DNA from: an uncultured Prevotella sp.
GTDB taxonomy: Bacteria > Bacteroidota > Bacteroidia > Bacteroidales > Bacteroidaceae
Assembly: GCA_946409435.1 (NCBI GenBank)
Contig: CAMJWJ010000009.1
Span: 1-37,584 of the forward strand
Direction of reading: 5' to 3'
Length of the DNA stretch: 37,584 nucleotides
Position 1 is the first letter of the stretch. Every line of letters begins with the position of its first letter. The notes beneath the pieces were generated by a model. It was not told the origin of the DNA, searched no databases, and saw nothing but the letters and a program-made list of their open reading frames with translations. The translations under genes were made by a program, and so were the position numbers. Positions 18,556 through 27,972 of the stretch are shown here, piece after piece.

Positions 18556-19251
18556 TCAGACAAACTTGGTGTAGCCAAGTGTCAGCACACTCATGCGTAT
18601 GCCCTCGACGTGGCGGATGCTATCCGATAATGCTGTGATGGTGGCACCGGTAGTGCAGACGTCGTCAACGATGAGCACGTGGCGGTGGCGCAGCAGGTTG
18701 TCGTTGCGAAGCGTGAAGATGTGCTCTACGTTTTCACGGCGCTCCAGATGTGACAGGTGCGTCTGGCTTTCGACGAACGGCTTGCGGCTGACGGCGTGGC
18801 TGACGACAGGTATTCCTGTCAGCTGGCTGATGCCGACGGCAAGCATCTCACTCTGATTGTAGCCCCGCTGGCGCAGACGGTTGCGGGCCAGGGGCATGGG
18901 CAGCAGGACATCGATGCCGTCGAAGAAACGGGCTGCCTGCAGCTCGGTAGCCATCAGGCGCCCCATGTCCTCGCCGATGTCAGGGCGGTTGGCGTATTTC
19001 AGCTCGTAGACAATCTGGGCTACCTCGGAGTGTGGCGTAAAGTAGAACAGGGCAGCAGCCCGCTCAACGGGCGTCAGGTGCCAGAAGGCCTGCGCCATGA
19101 TGTTCTCGGTGGGATTGTACTGAAATCTCGTCCGTGGCAGGTGCAGCATACACACACTGCAGATGCTGCGCTCAGTCGGTGACAACCGGCTGCCGCACAT
19201 CACACACTGTCGCGGGGATATGAAGTCAAGGATTCGCGTCCACCAGTTCAT
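18556..19251 (-). CDS. ComF family phosphoribosyltransferase-like protein
   Basis: CxxC pairs (CVMCGSRLSPTERSICSVC); LLPMPLARNRLRQRGYNQSEMLA; HVLIVDDVCTTGATI. Confidence 0.9.
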   Translation of the reverse strand: MNWWTRILDFISPRQCVMCGSRLSPTERSICSVCMLHLPRTRFQYNPTENIMAQAFWHLTPVERAAALFYFTPHSEVAQIVYELKYANRPDIGEDMGRLMATELQAARFFDGIDVLLPMPLARNRLRQRGYNQSEMLAVGISQLTGIPVVSHAVSRKPFVESQTHLSHLERRENVEHIFTLRNDNLLRHRHVLIVDDVCTTGATITALSDSIRHVEGIRMSVLTLGYTKFV

Positions 19252-19275
19252 TGCTTAATAATCAGACAACCATTC

Positions 19276-19755
19276 TCAAACGTCAAATTCATCTGTTTCG
19301 TCTACGTCGAGGCACTGGCGGATGACGTCGAACGTGAAGCCGCGGCCTAAGGCAAAGCGTGTCAGCTTCTGGTTCATCTCGTAGTCGTTGGCAGCACGCG
19401 TGGAACGTCGCTTCTGCTCTAAAAGGGGGCGAAGCACGTCGACATACACGTCGTCGTCGACCTCGTCGAGCACCTGCTGGCGAATGTCGTCGGCGATATG
19501 CTTCTGCCAGAGGGCCTGCTCCACCTTGCGGCGGCCCCAGTGGTTGTAGCGTACCTTATCTTTCACGAAGGCGCGCGCGTAGCGCTCGTCGTTGACGTAG
19601 CGTTCCTCGACCAGCCGCTGCATGACGCGGGCCTGTGCACCGGCATCCAGCTGCCAGCGCTGCATGCGTTGCGTCATGTCCCACTGGCAGTGCTCAGCCT
19701 GTGCACACAGTGCCGCCAGCGTCAGGTATGCCTCTTGTTCTGTCTTTTGTGTCAT
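19276..19755 (-). CDS. recX: Regulatory protein RecX
   Basis: RLVEERYVNDERYARAFVKDKVRYNHWGRRKVEQALWQKHI. Confidence 0.87.
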   Translation of the reverse strand: MTQKTEQEAYLTLAALCAQAEHCQWDMTQRMQRWQLDAGAQARVMQRLVEERYVNDERYARAFVKDKVRYNHWGRRKVEQALWQKHIADDIRQQVLDEVDDDVYVDVLRPLLEQKRRSTRAANDYEMNQKLTRFALGRGFTFDVIRQCLDVDETDEFDV

Positions 19756-20648
19756 GGGATGTTGGGTGATGGATGATGTGCGATGGGTGATGGATGATGG
19801 GTGTTGCCCCTGACAAAGCGTGGCTTGCCGTATTGATCGTCAAGGGTCTGAACCTGGTCGAAGCCCTGTATGGTCAGCAGGTCGGCGACGCGGCCGACGT
19901 ACAGCGGGTTGCACTCAAGCCACAACATGCCGCCGGGACGGAGCACGGACTGGGCGTGGCGGGCTATGGCGCGGTAGAACAGCAATGGGTCGTCGTCGGG
20001 GACAAACAGCGCCAGTCGCGGCTCGTAGTCCAGCACGTTGGACTCCATCTGTGACGCCTCGCTGGCGCAGATGTACGGCGGGTTGCTTACGATGATGTCG
20101 TATGATGGGTGATGTGTGATGGATGATGGATGATGATGTAGCACGTCGGCCTTCTCGACACGGACATCGGCACCCTGGCGACGGGCATTGTCAGAGGCCA
20201 CCCGCAGGGCGACGGGCGACACGTCCCAGGCTATCACTCTGCTGCCACTGAGGGCTAAGGCCAGCGTGACGGCGATGCAGCCGCTACCCGTTCCGATGTC
20301 GAGGATATGGCATTTCTCCAAGGGGGGACTGGCGGTGGACTCGAAGTCTGCCACTATCAAGCGACACAGTTCCTCCGTTTCCGGCCGTGGTATCAACACA
20401 CCGGGTTCTACATGAAACATGCGGCCGCAGAACGGAGCCTCGCCCAAGACATACTGTACTGGTTCGCAGCGTTCCAGCCGGCGGGCTATCTGTTCCAATT
20501 CACCATGCGGCACGTTAGCGTCTTGGCCTGTCAGCAGGTCGCTCATGGTCAGTCCGTAACGCACCTCATAGACCATGCGGGCAATGGCTTTCGCCTCGCC
20601 CTCGCCGTAGGTTGGCGCCAACCGGTGCCATAGTTCTTGGTAGCTCAT
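19752..20648 (-). CDS. prmC: Peptide chain release factor N5-glutamine methyltransferase PrmC/HemK, with repeat-derived insertion and C-terminal extension
   Basis: VLIPRPETEELCRLI; ILDIGTGSGCIAVTLAL; DIIVSNPPYI. Start trimmed to MSYQELWHRL. Contains HHHPSSITHHPS and C-term NTHHPSPIAHHPSPNIP. Confidence 0.92.
   Translation of the reverse strand: MSYQELWHRLAPTYGEGEAKAIARMVYEVRYGLTMSDLLTGQDANVPHGELEQIARRLERCEPVQYVLGEAPFCGRMFHVEPGVLIPRPETEELCRLIVADFESTASPPLEKCHILDIGTGSGCIAVTLALALSGSRVIAWDVSPVALRVASDNARRQGADVRVEKADVLHHHPSSITHHPSYDIIVSNPPYICASEASQMESNVLDYEPRLALFVPDDDPLLFYRAIARHAQSVLRPGGMLWLECNPLYVGRVADLLTIQGFDQVQTLDDQYGKPRFVRGNTHHPSPIAHHPSPNIP
19757..19805. repeat. Degenerate 7-nt tandem array at the prmC 3' end
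   Basis: GGATGTT GGGTGAT GGATGAT GTGCGAT GGGTGAT GGATGAT GGGTGTT. Confidence 0.9.
20100..20134. repeat. Degenerate 7-nt tandem array inside prmC
   Basis: GTATGAT GGGTGAT GTGTGAT GGATGAT GGATGAT. Confidence 0.9.
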
Positions 20649-20845
20649 ATTTCTCAGCAAAGGTACTGCTTATTTCCCACACAGCGTAAGCTGTACAAGG
20701 CTTTAACCTTTGTTAACCCAAGTTTTGCCAACTCTACTTTACAATCATTCGGAACGGGTGAGGCAAAAGAATTGTTTTTTTGTGTTTATAGACGTTCAAG
20801 CAGAATTAAGTGTGGCTACAACCACGATAACTGCAAATATTTTTG

Positions 20846-20853
20846 TACCTTTG
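20846..20853 (+). promoter_or_regulatory. -7 box TACCTTTG upstream of SLC13 transporter gene
   Basis: TAnnTTTG match 36 nt upstream of the ATG at 20889. Confidence 0.55.
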
Positions 20854-20888
20854 CCGCCGCAAAAAAGTAACTTAACAATAGACTAACA

Positions 20889-22394
20889 ATGTATCATATT
20901 TACGAAGGTTTCCATCTCGTTGAGGCGTACCATAAGGTGCGTCATCAGCGTAAGTACCATCCGGAGGACAGCACCAAACGTGTGCTGAAAATGGCTCTCG
21001 TGGCTATCGTCACCCTGATTCTCTGGAACATGCCTGCCGAATGGTTTGGCATACAAAATCTCACCGTCATCCAGCAGCGTATCATCGCTATCTTTGCCTT
21101 TGCCACGCTGATGTGGATACTTGAGGTGGTGTCGTCGTGGGCCACGTCGGTGGGCATCATCGTGCTGATGCTGCTGTTCTGTACCGACAGCGGCATAGCG
21201 CCAATGGTGAACGAAGAGGAGGTGGGCAAGCTGCTCTCCTACAAGGGCGTCATGGCTACGTTTGCCGACCCTGTCATCATGCTGTTTATCGGTGGTTTCG
21301 TGCTGGCTATTGCCGCTACGAAGACGGGACTGGATGCCCAGCTGGCCAAGGTGTTGCTGAAACCTTTTGGCACACGCAGCGAGATGGTGCTGTTAGGATT
21401 CCTGCTTGTTACCGGACTATTCTCGATGTTCGTCAGTAATACAGCCACGGCTGCCATGATGCTGACGTTCCTCACCCCCGTGTTCCGCCAGTTGCCACCT
21501 GAAGGCAAGGGGCGCATCGCGTTGGCTATGAGCATCCCCGTAGCTGCCAACCTCGGCGGTATGGGTACGCCCATCGGTACGCCGCCAAACAATATCGCAC
21601 TGAAATACCTGAATGACCCTGAGGGTCTGAACCTCGGCCTTGGCTTCGGCCAGTGGATGATGTTCATGTTCCCGCTGGTCATCATCCTGCTGTTTATCAG
21701 CTGGCGCATCCTGCTGAAGTATTTCCCCTTCACCCAGAAGACCATCGAACTGAATATTGAGGGTGGCATGAAAAAGGGCTTCCATGCTAACGTGGTCATC
21801 GTAACATTCTTTGTGACGGTGCTGCTCTGGCTGTCCGACCGCTTCACCGGCATCAACTCGTACACCGTTGCCATGATACCCTTCATGGTGTTTGCACTGA
21901 CAGGAGTCATCAACAAGCGTGACCTGGAGCAGATTAACTGGAGTGTCATCTGGATGGTGGCCGGCGGCTTTGCCTTAGGCTACGGCTTGAATGCTTCGGG
22001 ACTGGCAGCCAATGCCGTAGAGAGCATCCCCTTCGGCGATTTCTCGCCACTGCTGATCCTGCTGCTTGGCGGTGCCATCTGCTACGTGCTTAGCAACTTC
22101 ATCTCTAACTCGGCCACGGCAGCACTGCTGATGCCTATCCTCGCCATTGTCTGTGGGGCTATGGGCGACAAGCTTGCTCCCATCGGCGGCACACCCACCG
22201 TGCTCATCGGTGTGGCCATCGCTGCCTCAAGTGCCATGATACTTCCCATTTCTACGCCGCCGAATGCGCTGGCCTTCGCCACTGGTTTCGTGCAGCAGAA
22301 AGACATGGCCCGGATGGGCATCATCATGGGTGTCATCTCCATGGTGCTTGGTTTCTGCCTCGTCTACCTGATGGGAACGCTGCATGTGATATAA
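20889..22394 (+). CDS. SLC13/DASS family sodium-coupled anion transporter
   Basis: Multi-TM; FVSNTATAAMMLTFLTPV; ANLGGMGTPIGTPPNNIAL; SNSATAALLMPIL; LPISTPPNALAFATG. Confidence 0.92.
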   Translation: MYHIYEGFHLVEAYHKVRHQRKYHPEDSTKRVLKMALVAIVTLILWNMPAEWFGIQNLTVIQQRIIAIFAFATLMWILEVVSSWATSVGIIVLMLLFCTDSGIAPMVNEEEVGKLLSYKGVMATFADPVIMLFIGGFVLAIAATKTGLDAQLAKVLLKPFGTRSEMVLLGFLLVTGLFSMFVSNTATAAMMLTFLTPVFRQLPPEGKGRIALAMSIPVAANLGGMGTPIGTPPNNIALKYLNDPEGLNLGLGFGQWMMFMFPLVIILLFISWRILLKYFPFTQKTIELNIEGGMKKGFHANVVIVTFFVTVLLWLSDRFTGINSYTVAMIPFMVFALTGVINKRDLEQINWSVIWMVAGGFALGYGLNASGLAANAVESIPFGDFSPLLILLLGGAICYVLSNFISNSATAALLMPILAIVCGAMGDKLAPIGGTPTVLIGVAIAASSAMILPISTPPNALAFATGFVQQKDMARMGIIMGVISMVLGFCLVYLMGTLHVI

Positions 22395-22442
22395 AGCGAC
22401 GGCAAGGTAGATAACCTCTGACGTCCGGAAATGGAAATAAAT

Positions 22443-22479
22443 ACACCGCCGAGGACCATGCGTGGAACCTCGGCGGTGT
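22443..22479 (+). terminator. Strong hairpin, likely terminator of the SLC13 gene
   Basis: ACACCGCCGAGG ... CCTCGGCGGTGT, 12-bp perfect stem, 13-nt loop. Confidence 0.75.
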
Positions 22480-22540
22480 TTGCCTTTGGGCTTGTCACCC
22501 TTGGGCGGTGTTTGCCTTTCGGCGGTGTTTTATCATAGTT

Positions 22541-24166
22541 TCATTTGTCAGTCACATGATAGTTGAAGTAGTCTACGTCGACGTAGCCGCCAGCCTTCTT
22601 CGTGGCATAGCAGAACAGGGCGAACTTGGAACCCATGAAGAACCGCTGCCAGTCGAAACGCATTTGGTAGCCGTCGCCAACCTGAGTCCACTGACTGCCG
22701 TCGCTACTGTAATAGAAGGTGGCAGTGTCCTTGCTGCCGGGACGGAAGTCGCCATCGATGCGCAAGTAGATTTCTTTGTTTACGGGTGTGCTCCAAATCA
22801 CGCGTTCGGTGACATCCTCGACGGCCTTCTCCCTTTTCGATAGCTTGACGGACAGTTCTGTCAGTTGCAGTTCTGTGTTTCGCCCCTGCTTCCTGACCAT
22901 CAGCGCACACGTCTCGTCGTTGAATGCTGCAAAACCGGCGCAGTCGCCGTCCTTCATCTTCGTCAGGTCCAGACGTACGGCACCGCTGCACGTCGGACCC
23001 TCCATGCGCTGTGTCAGCGTGTTGGGGGCAAGATAGAGGTTTGATACCACGCGGTTGGTCTTCAGACGCAGCCATCCTGGCCGTTCCGTAAGGCTCCACG
23101 ACTGGTCAATGGGGTTGTGGTTCCACTGCCAGTGCAGTCCCAGACGGCTGTCGTCAAACTGGTCGCTGCACACGATATGACGCTCTGTCTCGCCGCTCTT
23201 TATGGCGCGCATCAGTGTCGGCACACGCCCTTCCTCGTCGCCCAGCATCGGCCATCCGTCAATCCAGCGGCACGGCATCAGCGTCAGTACACGCCCTACG
23301 CCGCCACGGTCCTGGAAGATGATGCCGTACCAGTCGCCGTACTCATTGTCGACGATGGTGCCCTGTGCCAGATGGGGAAATCCTCCAAAATCAGACTGGA
23401 GGATGACGTGCTTCTCATAAGGTCCGTGGATGTCGTCGGCACGGTAGCACACCTCACGGCGATGACGACCGGGGGCATAGACGTGCGAAATCATGAGCAG
23501 ATAGTACTTGCCGTGGTGCTTGATCATGCGCGAACCCTCCAAAAGACCTGTCTCGTCAGCCTCGCGCTGGAAGATTTGCTGATGGGTACCCTCAATGACA
23601 TCACTCAGGTCAGGTTTCAGCTCCATCAGCTCACCAGTGCCATAGATGACGTAGACACGGTTGTCGTCGTCGAAGAACAACGAACAGTCGTGGAAGTGGC
23701 GCATGCGTGACAGCAGCGTCCATTCGCCCTCGGCTTTCTCAGCCGTAAAGATGTAGGTGTCGCCTATGCTGCCTGGCTCGTTGGGTGCTAACAGCGCAAA
23801 GAAACGGCCGTTATGGTACTTCAGAGAGGTGGCCCACTGGCCGCGGCCGTATGCCGTACCTTCCTGCAGGTCATACTTTGGCGAGTCCGTCAACCGGTTG
23901 AAGACATAGCTCACGGTTTCCCAGTTCTTCAGGTCTTTCGATCGCATGATGGGAGCGCCAGGCATGAGGTGCATGGTCGTTGATACCATATAATACGTAT
24001 CGCCTACACGTATGACGTCAGGGTCTGGCACATCTGCCCATAGCATGGGGTTTCTTACAAATCCATCAGTGCTGCCGGAACGCTTTCCGGCAGCTTCTGA
24101 GGTTACAAAACAAACTACTAATGATAATATTACTAAAACAAATCTTTTCAAATCCAAAACTTTCAT
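22541..24166 (-). CDS. Glycoside hydrolase family 43 (beta-xylosidase/arabinofuranosidase-like), secreted
   Basis: Signal peptide; NPMLWADVPDPDVIRVGDTYYMVSTTMHLMPGAPIMRSKDLKNWE; C-terminal beta-sandwich-like domain. Confidence 0.9.
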   Translation of the reverse strand: MKVLDLKRFVLVILSLVVCFVTSEAAGKRSGSTDGFVRNPMLWADVPDPDVIRVGDTYYMVSTTMHLMPGAPIMRSKDLKNWETVSYVFNRLTDSPKYDLQEGTAYGRGQWATSLKYHNGRFFALLAPNEPGSIGDTYIFTAEKAEGEWTLLSRMRHFHDCSLFFDDDNRVYVIYGTGELMELKPDLSDVIEGTHQQIFQREADETGLLEGSRMIKHHGKYYLLMISHVYAPGRHRREVCYRADDIHGPYEKHVILQSDFGGFPHLAQGTIVDNEYGDWYGIIFQDRGGVGRVLTLMPCRWIDGWPMLGDEEGRVPTLMRAIKSGETERHIVCSDQFDDSRLGLHWQWNHNPIDQSWSLTERPGWLRLKTNRVVSNLYLAPNTLTQRMEGPTCSGAVRLDLTKMKDGDCAGFAAFNDETCALMVRKQGRNTELQLTELSVKLSKREKAVEDVTERVIWSTPVNKEIYLRIDGDFRPGSKDTATFYYSSDGSQWTQVGDGYQMRFDWQRFFMGSKFALFCYATKKAGGYVDVDYFNYHVTDK

Positions 24167-24183
24167 GTCTTAGTTTCTGCTTG

Positions 24184-24191
24184 CAAAGTTA
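24184..24191 (-). promoter_or_regulatory. -7 box TAACTTTG for the GH43 gene 22541-24166
   Basis: Reverse complement of CAAAGTTA, just upstream of the ATG at 24166. Confidence 0.55.
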
Positions 24192-24300
24192 CGTACTTTT
24201 TTTGTTTTTTGCATTGTACAGCGTTTCACAAACTTTGTGATTTGTATCATGTGGCAAAAAACACCATATTTTTTTAACGTTTTGTGTGTCGGGAATCCCG

Positions 24301-25764
24301 TTAATGATTGCGGAAATTCCATTTTGAGTTGTCGCTGCTGTAGTCGTATTCTGCCAACGTCGGTGTACTGTCAGCAGCAGAGTAGATACAGTAACGTGTA
24401 TTGACAGCCGGCTGACCGGGGATGCGCTTAGGCATGATACGGAAAGTACCGTCGCAGAGCTGCTCGATGCGCCATAGCTGCTCGTCGCTGCCTGTAAAGG
24501 CGGGAACGGTGGTCAGTTCCTTGTTTGCAGTAGCGGCAAGGGCGCGGTCGGTGCCGGCAATGGTGATCTTGAAGTAGGGATTCGACAGATAGCCGCCAGC
24601 TTTGTCGACGGGCGTTACCGTCCAGCGCTGCCAAGGACGGAACATGTAGTCGCTGCAGCGTACGGCAATCTCCCCCTGCGGCCATGTGCCCTGCACCTCT
24701 TCGAGTGTCTGGTCAGGTACGGGCTTGACTGGCTGCTCCATCTGGTTGCGGTTGCTCCACCGCTGACGCTCCTGCTGGATGCGCTGGAAGTCGACGGCCA
24801 GTTCCAGAGAGTAGCCGCGGCGCTCGGACTCAATCTCGAAGGTGCCTCCCTTGAAACGGTCACCGGCAATAGGCCAGCCGTTGCGCCACAGTAGTGGACG
24901 GATGCCCAGCACACTGCGTCCGCCGAGATTGAAGTCTGCTTCGTAGTGGCACGACATCACCTCGACACCCTCGTCGATAATGGTACGTCCGAAGTGGCCG
25001 GGACCACAGACACGGTCGCCGGCAGCAATGACCATACGGCCGCCGCCGTGGAACATGTCACGGCCAATGTTGTCAAGGTATGGTCCCTCGACATTGCGCG
25101 AACGCCCCACCACGATGTTGTAAGTGGAGTTGACACCGTCGCAGCAGGTGCCGTGAGTCCCTAACAGGTAGTACCAGCCGTCCCGCCAGATGAGTGCGCT
25201 GGCCTCGCAGTCGATGGCGACGTCCTTCTCGACATTGCCCTTGGCGCGCTCACCAGTCGTGGGATCAAGCTCTATGAGACGGATATTGCCAAAGTATGTT
25301 CCATAAGTTGCCCACAGCCGGCCGGTGGTGGGGTCTAACAGCAGGCTGGGGTCGATAGCGTCGCAGTCCTCCATACCGTCGGAAGAAGCCACCTCGACGG
25401 CTGTTGACCACTTGAAGTCAGGCGACTTCGGGTCGAGGGTCTTGTTCCACATGGTAAGGATGCGGCCGTTGTGTCCACCAAAGAGTCCGCCGCCAGTAGC
25501 ACCATAGATACACAGGTAGCGGTCGCCGATCTTCATCATGTCAGGAGCAGCACCGCCGCCAGGCCTTTCGCCGCCTCCATGCCATGACCATCCGTCATCG
25601 CTGATGATGCCGCCACCGCCTGTTCCGAAGGTGTACCACTTGCCGTCACACTCGGCCAGTGTGGAGGGGTCGTGAATGTAGGGCGCACCGATTTGCGCCT
25701 TTGCAGGGCTGAATGCTAAGTTGCAAGTGATAAATGATAAGGTTATCAAATATTTTGTTTTCAT
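24301..25764 (-). CDS. Glycoside hydrolase family 43 with C-terminal lectin-like module
   Basis: IGAPYIHDPSTLAECDGKWYTFGTG; DCDAIDPSLLLDPTTGRLWATYG; C-term repeats YFKITIAGTDRALAATANKEL...DEQLWRIEQLCDGTFRI suggest a ricin-type fold. Confidence 0.87.
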   Translation of the reverse strand: MKTKYLITLSFITCNLAFSPAKAQIGAPYIHDPSTLAECDGKWYTFGTGGGGIISDDGWSWHGGGERPGGGAAPDMMKIGDRYLCIYGATGGGLFGGHNGRILTMWNKTLDPKSPDFKWSTAVEVASSDGMEDCDAIDPSLLLDPTTGRLWATYGTYFGNIRLIELDPTTGERAKGNVEKDVAIDCEASALIWRDGWYYLLGTHGTCCDGVNSTYNIVVGRSRNVEGPYLDNIGRDMFHGGGRMVIAAGDRVCGPGHFGRTIIDEGVEVMSCHYEADFNLGGRSVLGIRPLLWRNGWPIAGDRFKGGTFEIESERRGYSLELAVDFQRIQQERQRWSNRNQMEQPVKPVPDQTLEEVQGTWPQGEIAVRCSDYMFRPWQRWTVTPVDKAGGYLSNPYFKITIAGTDRALAATANKELTTVPAFTGSDEQLWRIEQLCDGTFRIMPKRIPGQPAVNTRYCIYSAADSTPTLAEYDYSSDNSKWNFRNH

Positions 25765-25773
25765 ACGCTATGT

Positions 25774-25838
25774 CGTTATTACGTTATTCCGATAATTCCG
25801 TTGTTCCGTTAAGTCGTTATGCCGTTATTTCGTGGAAA
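25774..25838. repeat. Degenerate 8-nt tandem array (CGTTATTN) between GH43 genes
   Basis: CG(T/A)T-type units at 25774, 25782, 25790, 25799, 25807, 25815, 25823, 25831. Confidence 0.8.
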
Positions 25839-27951
25839 CCGTTACGCTATAATTCTTAACGGGATTGCCTTTCTCGTCGATGAAACGGGCACAGAAGTCG
25901 CTCAGGCCAGGTCCGTTGACCAGTGCAAAGCGCAGTACGTTACGGCCTTTCTTCAGCGTCAGTCGCTGAGACACGCAGTCATCCTCCACCATACGGCGGT
26001 CGCTCTCAAGTGTCAGTACACGGTCGCCGTTAAGCCACCACATCGAAGCACCGTTTGAGCCGACGGCTAACCGTACGCCGTCAGTCTGCTCAGGGCAGTC
26101 GATGACGGTGACACCCCAGAAGAGAGAGTTGTATGGCTGACAGCCGTTGGCTTCGGCAAAGCGGAATACCTTGACGTTATAGCTCTCGCTCTCCACGGCA
26201 TGCCAGCGCAGTGTCTGCTTGACTTCCTTGGTTGCTGCCGGCCCCATCTGCATCCTCGTATCCCTCGGTCCGCCGGCTAAGGCGATACCGATAGCGTTGA
26301 CTTTCTCACCGTCGCGAGGCAGCTTGTTGTCGTCAAACTGTCCTTTGAAATACTGTTTGGCGAGGTGTTCGTTCAGATATGTGTCGGTCAGAATGATATT
26401 GGAACGGACATTGTAGTCGATAGGTTCGAGCAACATCCAACGGCGGATAAAGCCGTTGGCGTCAGGCTGAGAAGCGCTGGCATTGGCAGCAACGGGCTGG
26501 AAGTAGCTGTTACGGTTTTTGAACTGAACCCAGTTGACGCTGATGCTGGCATCGCCCTCGCAGGTTACGACAAGGTCGGTGACGCCCTTAGGTACGTACT
26601 CCAGCGAGACGGTCTGTGTGAGCCACTGGCCCGACTGGTCACGACGGAACTGCCCCATCTGGGTGATGACCGTCATGGGGATGCGTGCAATGACTTTGCC
26701 CTTGGCCGTTTTCTCGCGGATGCAGAACTCGCTGTTGCCACTGGCCTTGACATTGACGATGAGGTAGGCATTGCTGTTGACACCAGTGAAGTCCACATCG
26801 GCATAGCGTAGCCAGCTGCCTCTCTCGGGGAGGGTAGCCTCAAAGCCGCGGAAAGTGTTCACCGTGTCAATCAGTGCCGTCTTTACGTCACTGCTGGCAG
26901 CGCTGTAGCGGTCTATCTCAATCTTTTCTGTAGCTTGGTTGATGCCTACGCCACGCATGGTCTGGTGAACCTCCTGAATGGTGCCGTCTGCATTGAAGTA
27001 GAGCTTTTCGATACAGGCTGAACGGCGCTTGTCGTCACGCGGCGAGAAATAGTTGTGGTGATAGAACAGGTACCACTGGCCCTTGTAGTTGACGATACTG
27101 TGGTGGTTGGTCCAACACCCGTTGGGCTGCTCGGCCATGATGAGTCCCTTGTATTCGTATGGGCCCATCGGACTCTTGCTCATCGCGTAGGCAAGGACTT
27201 CCGTCTTCTCCCTCACATAAGGATAGGTCAGGTAGTAGTTGCCGTTGTACTCGAAAGCGAACGGACCTTCAGCCTGACGGTTGGGCAGCCCCTTTAGACA
27301 GTTGACACCCATCATCTCAAATTCACGCTCGCCCCATTTGACCTTCTCCTTTGGTGTGTCGTCAGCGAGTTCCTTCATGTTGGGTTTAAGCTTGGCACAA
27401 CGTCCTGCCCCCCAGAATATGTAGGCATTGCCGTCAGAAGCTTGCAATACACACGGGTCTATGCCGTTGATGCCCTTAATGGGCTCTGACTCAGGAATGA
27501 ACGGTCCTTCGGGTCTGTCGGCTATTGCCACACCTACGCCAAAGCCCCTGCCGTCTTTCGGAGCCGAGGGGAAGTAGAAGTAGTACTTGCCATTGCGCTC
27601 GACGCAGTCGGGTGCCCACATGGAATAGGAGTCGGGTCTGACCCAAGGCACTTTGTTTTGGGTTACTATCATGCCGTGGTCGGTCCAGTCGGTCAGGTTT
27701 TCCGACGAGAAGACATGGTAGTCTTCCATGCAGAACCAGTCCTGTCGCTGTCCTGCAGGTGGCATAATGTCGTGCGACGGATACAGATACACTTTACCGT
27801 TGAACACGCGGGCAGTAGGGTCTGCCGTAAACTGGTCACGGATAATAGGGTTCTGTGCCGTGATTGCCAGAGGTAAAAAAGTGAAAAGGAAGAAAAGAAA
27901 GAACTTTTCCTTACCGCTTTTTACCAGATTTCTTTTGTTCTTCATCATCAC
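25825..27951 (-). CDS. Glycoside hydrolase family 43 with C-terminal carbohydrate-binding modules
   Basis: IRDQFTADPTARVFNGKVYLYPSHD; MWAPDCVERNGKYYFYFPSAP; INGIDPCVLQASDGNAYIFWG; CBM6-like IEIDRYSAASSDVKT region. Confidence 0.9.
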   Translation of the reverse strand: MMMKNKRNLVKSGKEKFFLFFLFTFLPLAITAQNPIIRDQFTADPTARVFNGKVYLYPSHDIMPPAGQRQDWFCMEDYHVFSSENLTDWTDHGMIVTQNKVPWVRPDSYSMWAPDCVERNGKYYFYFPSAPKDGRGFGVGVAIADRPEGPFIPESEPIKGINGIDPCVLQASDGNAYIFWGAGRCAKLKPNMKELADDTPKEKVKWGEREFEMMGVNCLKGLPNRQAEGPFAFEYNGNYYLTYPYVREKTEVLAYAMSKSPMGPYEYKGLIMAEQPNGCWTNHHSIVNYKGQWYLFYHHNYFSPRDDKRRSACIEKLYFNADGTIQEVHQTMRGVGINQATEKIEIDRYSAASSDVKTALIDTVNTFRGFEATLPERGSWLRYADVDFTGVNSNAYLIVNVKASGNSEFCIREKTAKGKVIARIPMTVITQMGQFRRDQSGQWLTQTVSLEYVPKGVTDLVVTCEGDASISVNWVQFKNRNSYFQPVAANASASQPDANGFIRRWMLLEPIDYNVRSNIILTDTYLNEHLAKQYFKGQFDDNKLPRDGEKVNAIGIALAGGPRDTRMQMGPAATKEVKQTLRWHAVESESYNVKVFRFAEANGCQPYNSLFWGVTVIDCPEQTDGVRLAVGSNGASMWWLNGDRVLTLESDRRMVEDDCVSQRLTLKKGRNVLRFALVNGPGLSDFCARFIDEKGNPVKNYSVTVSTK

Positions 27952-27972
27952 GTTTTATCTAATTATACATTA

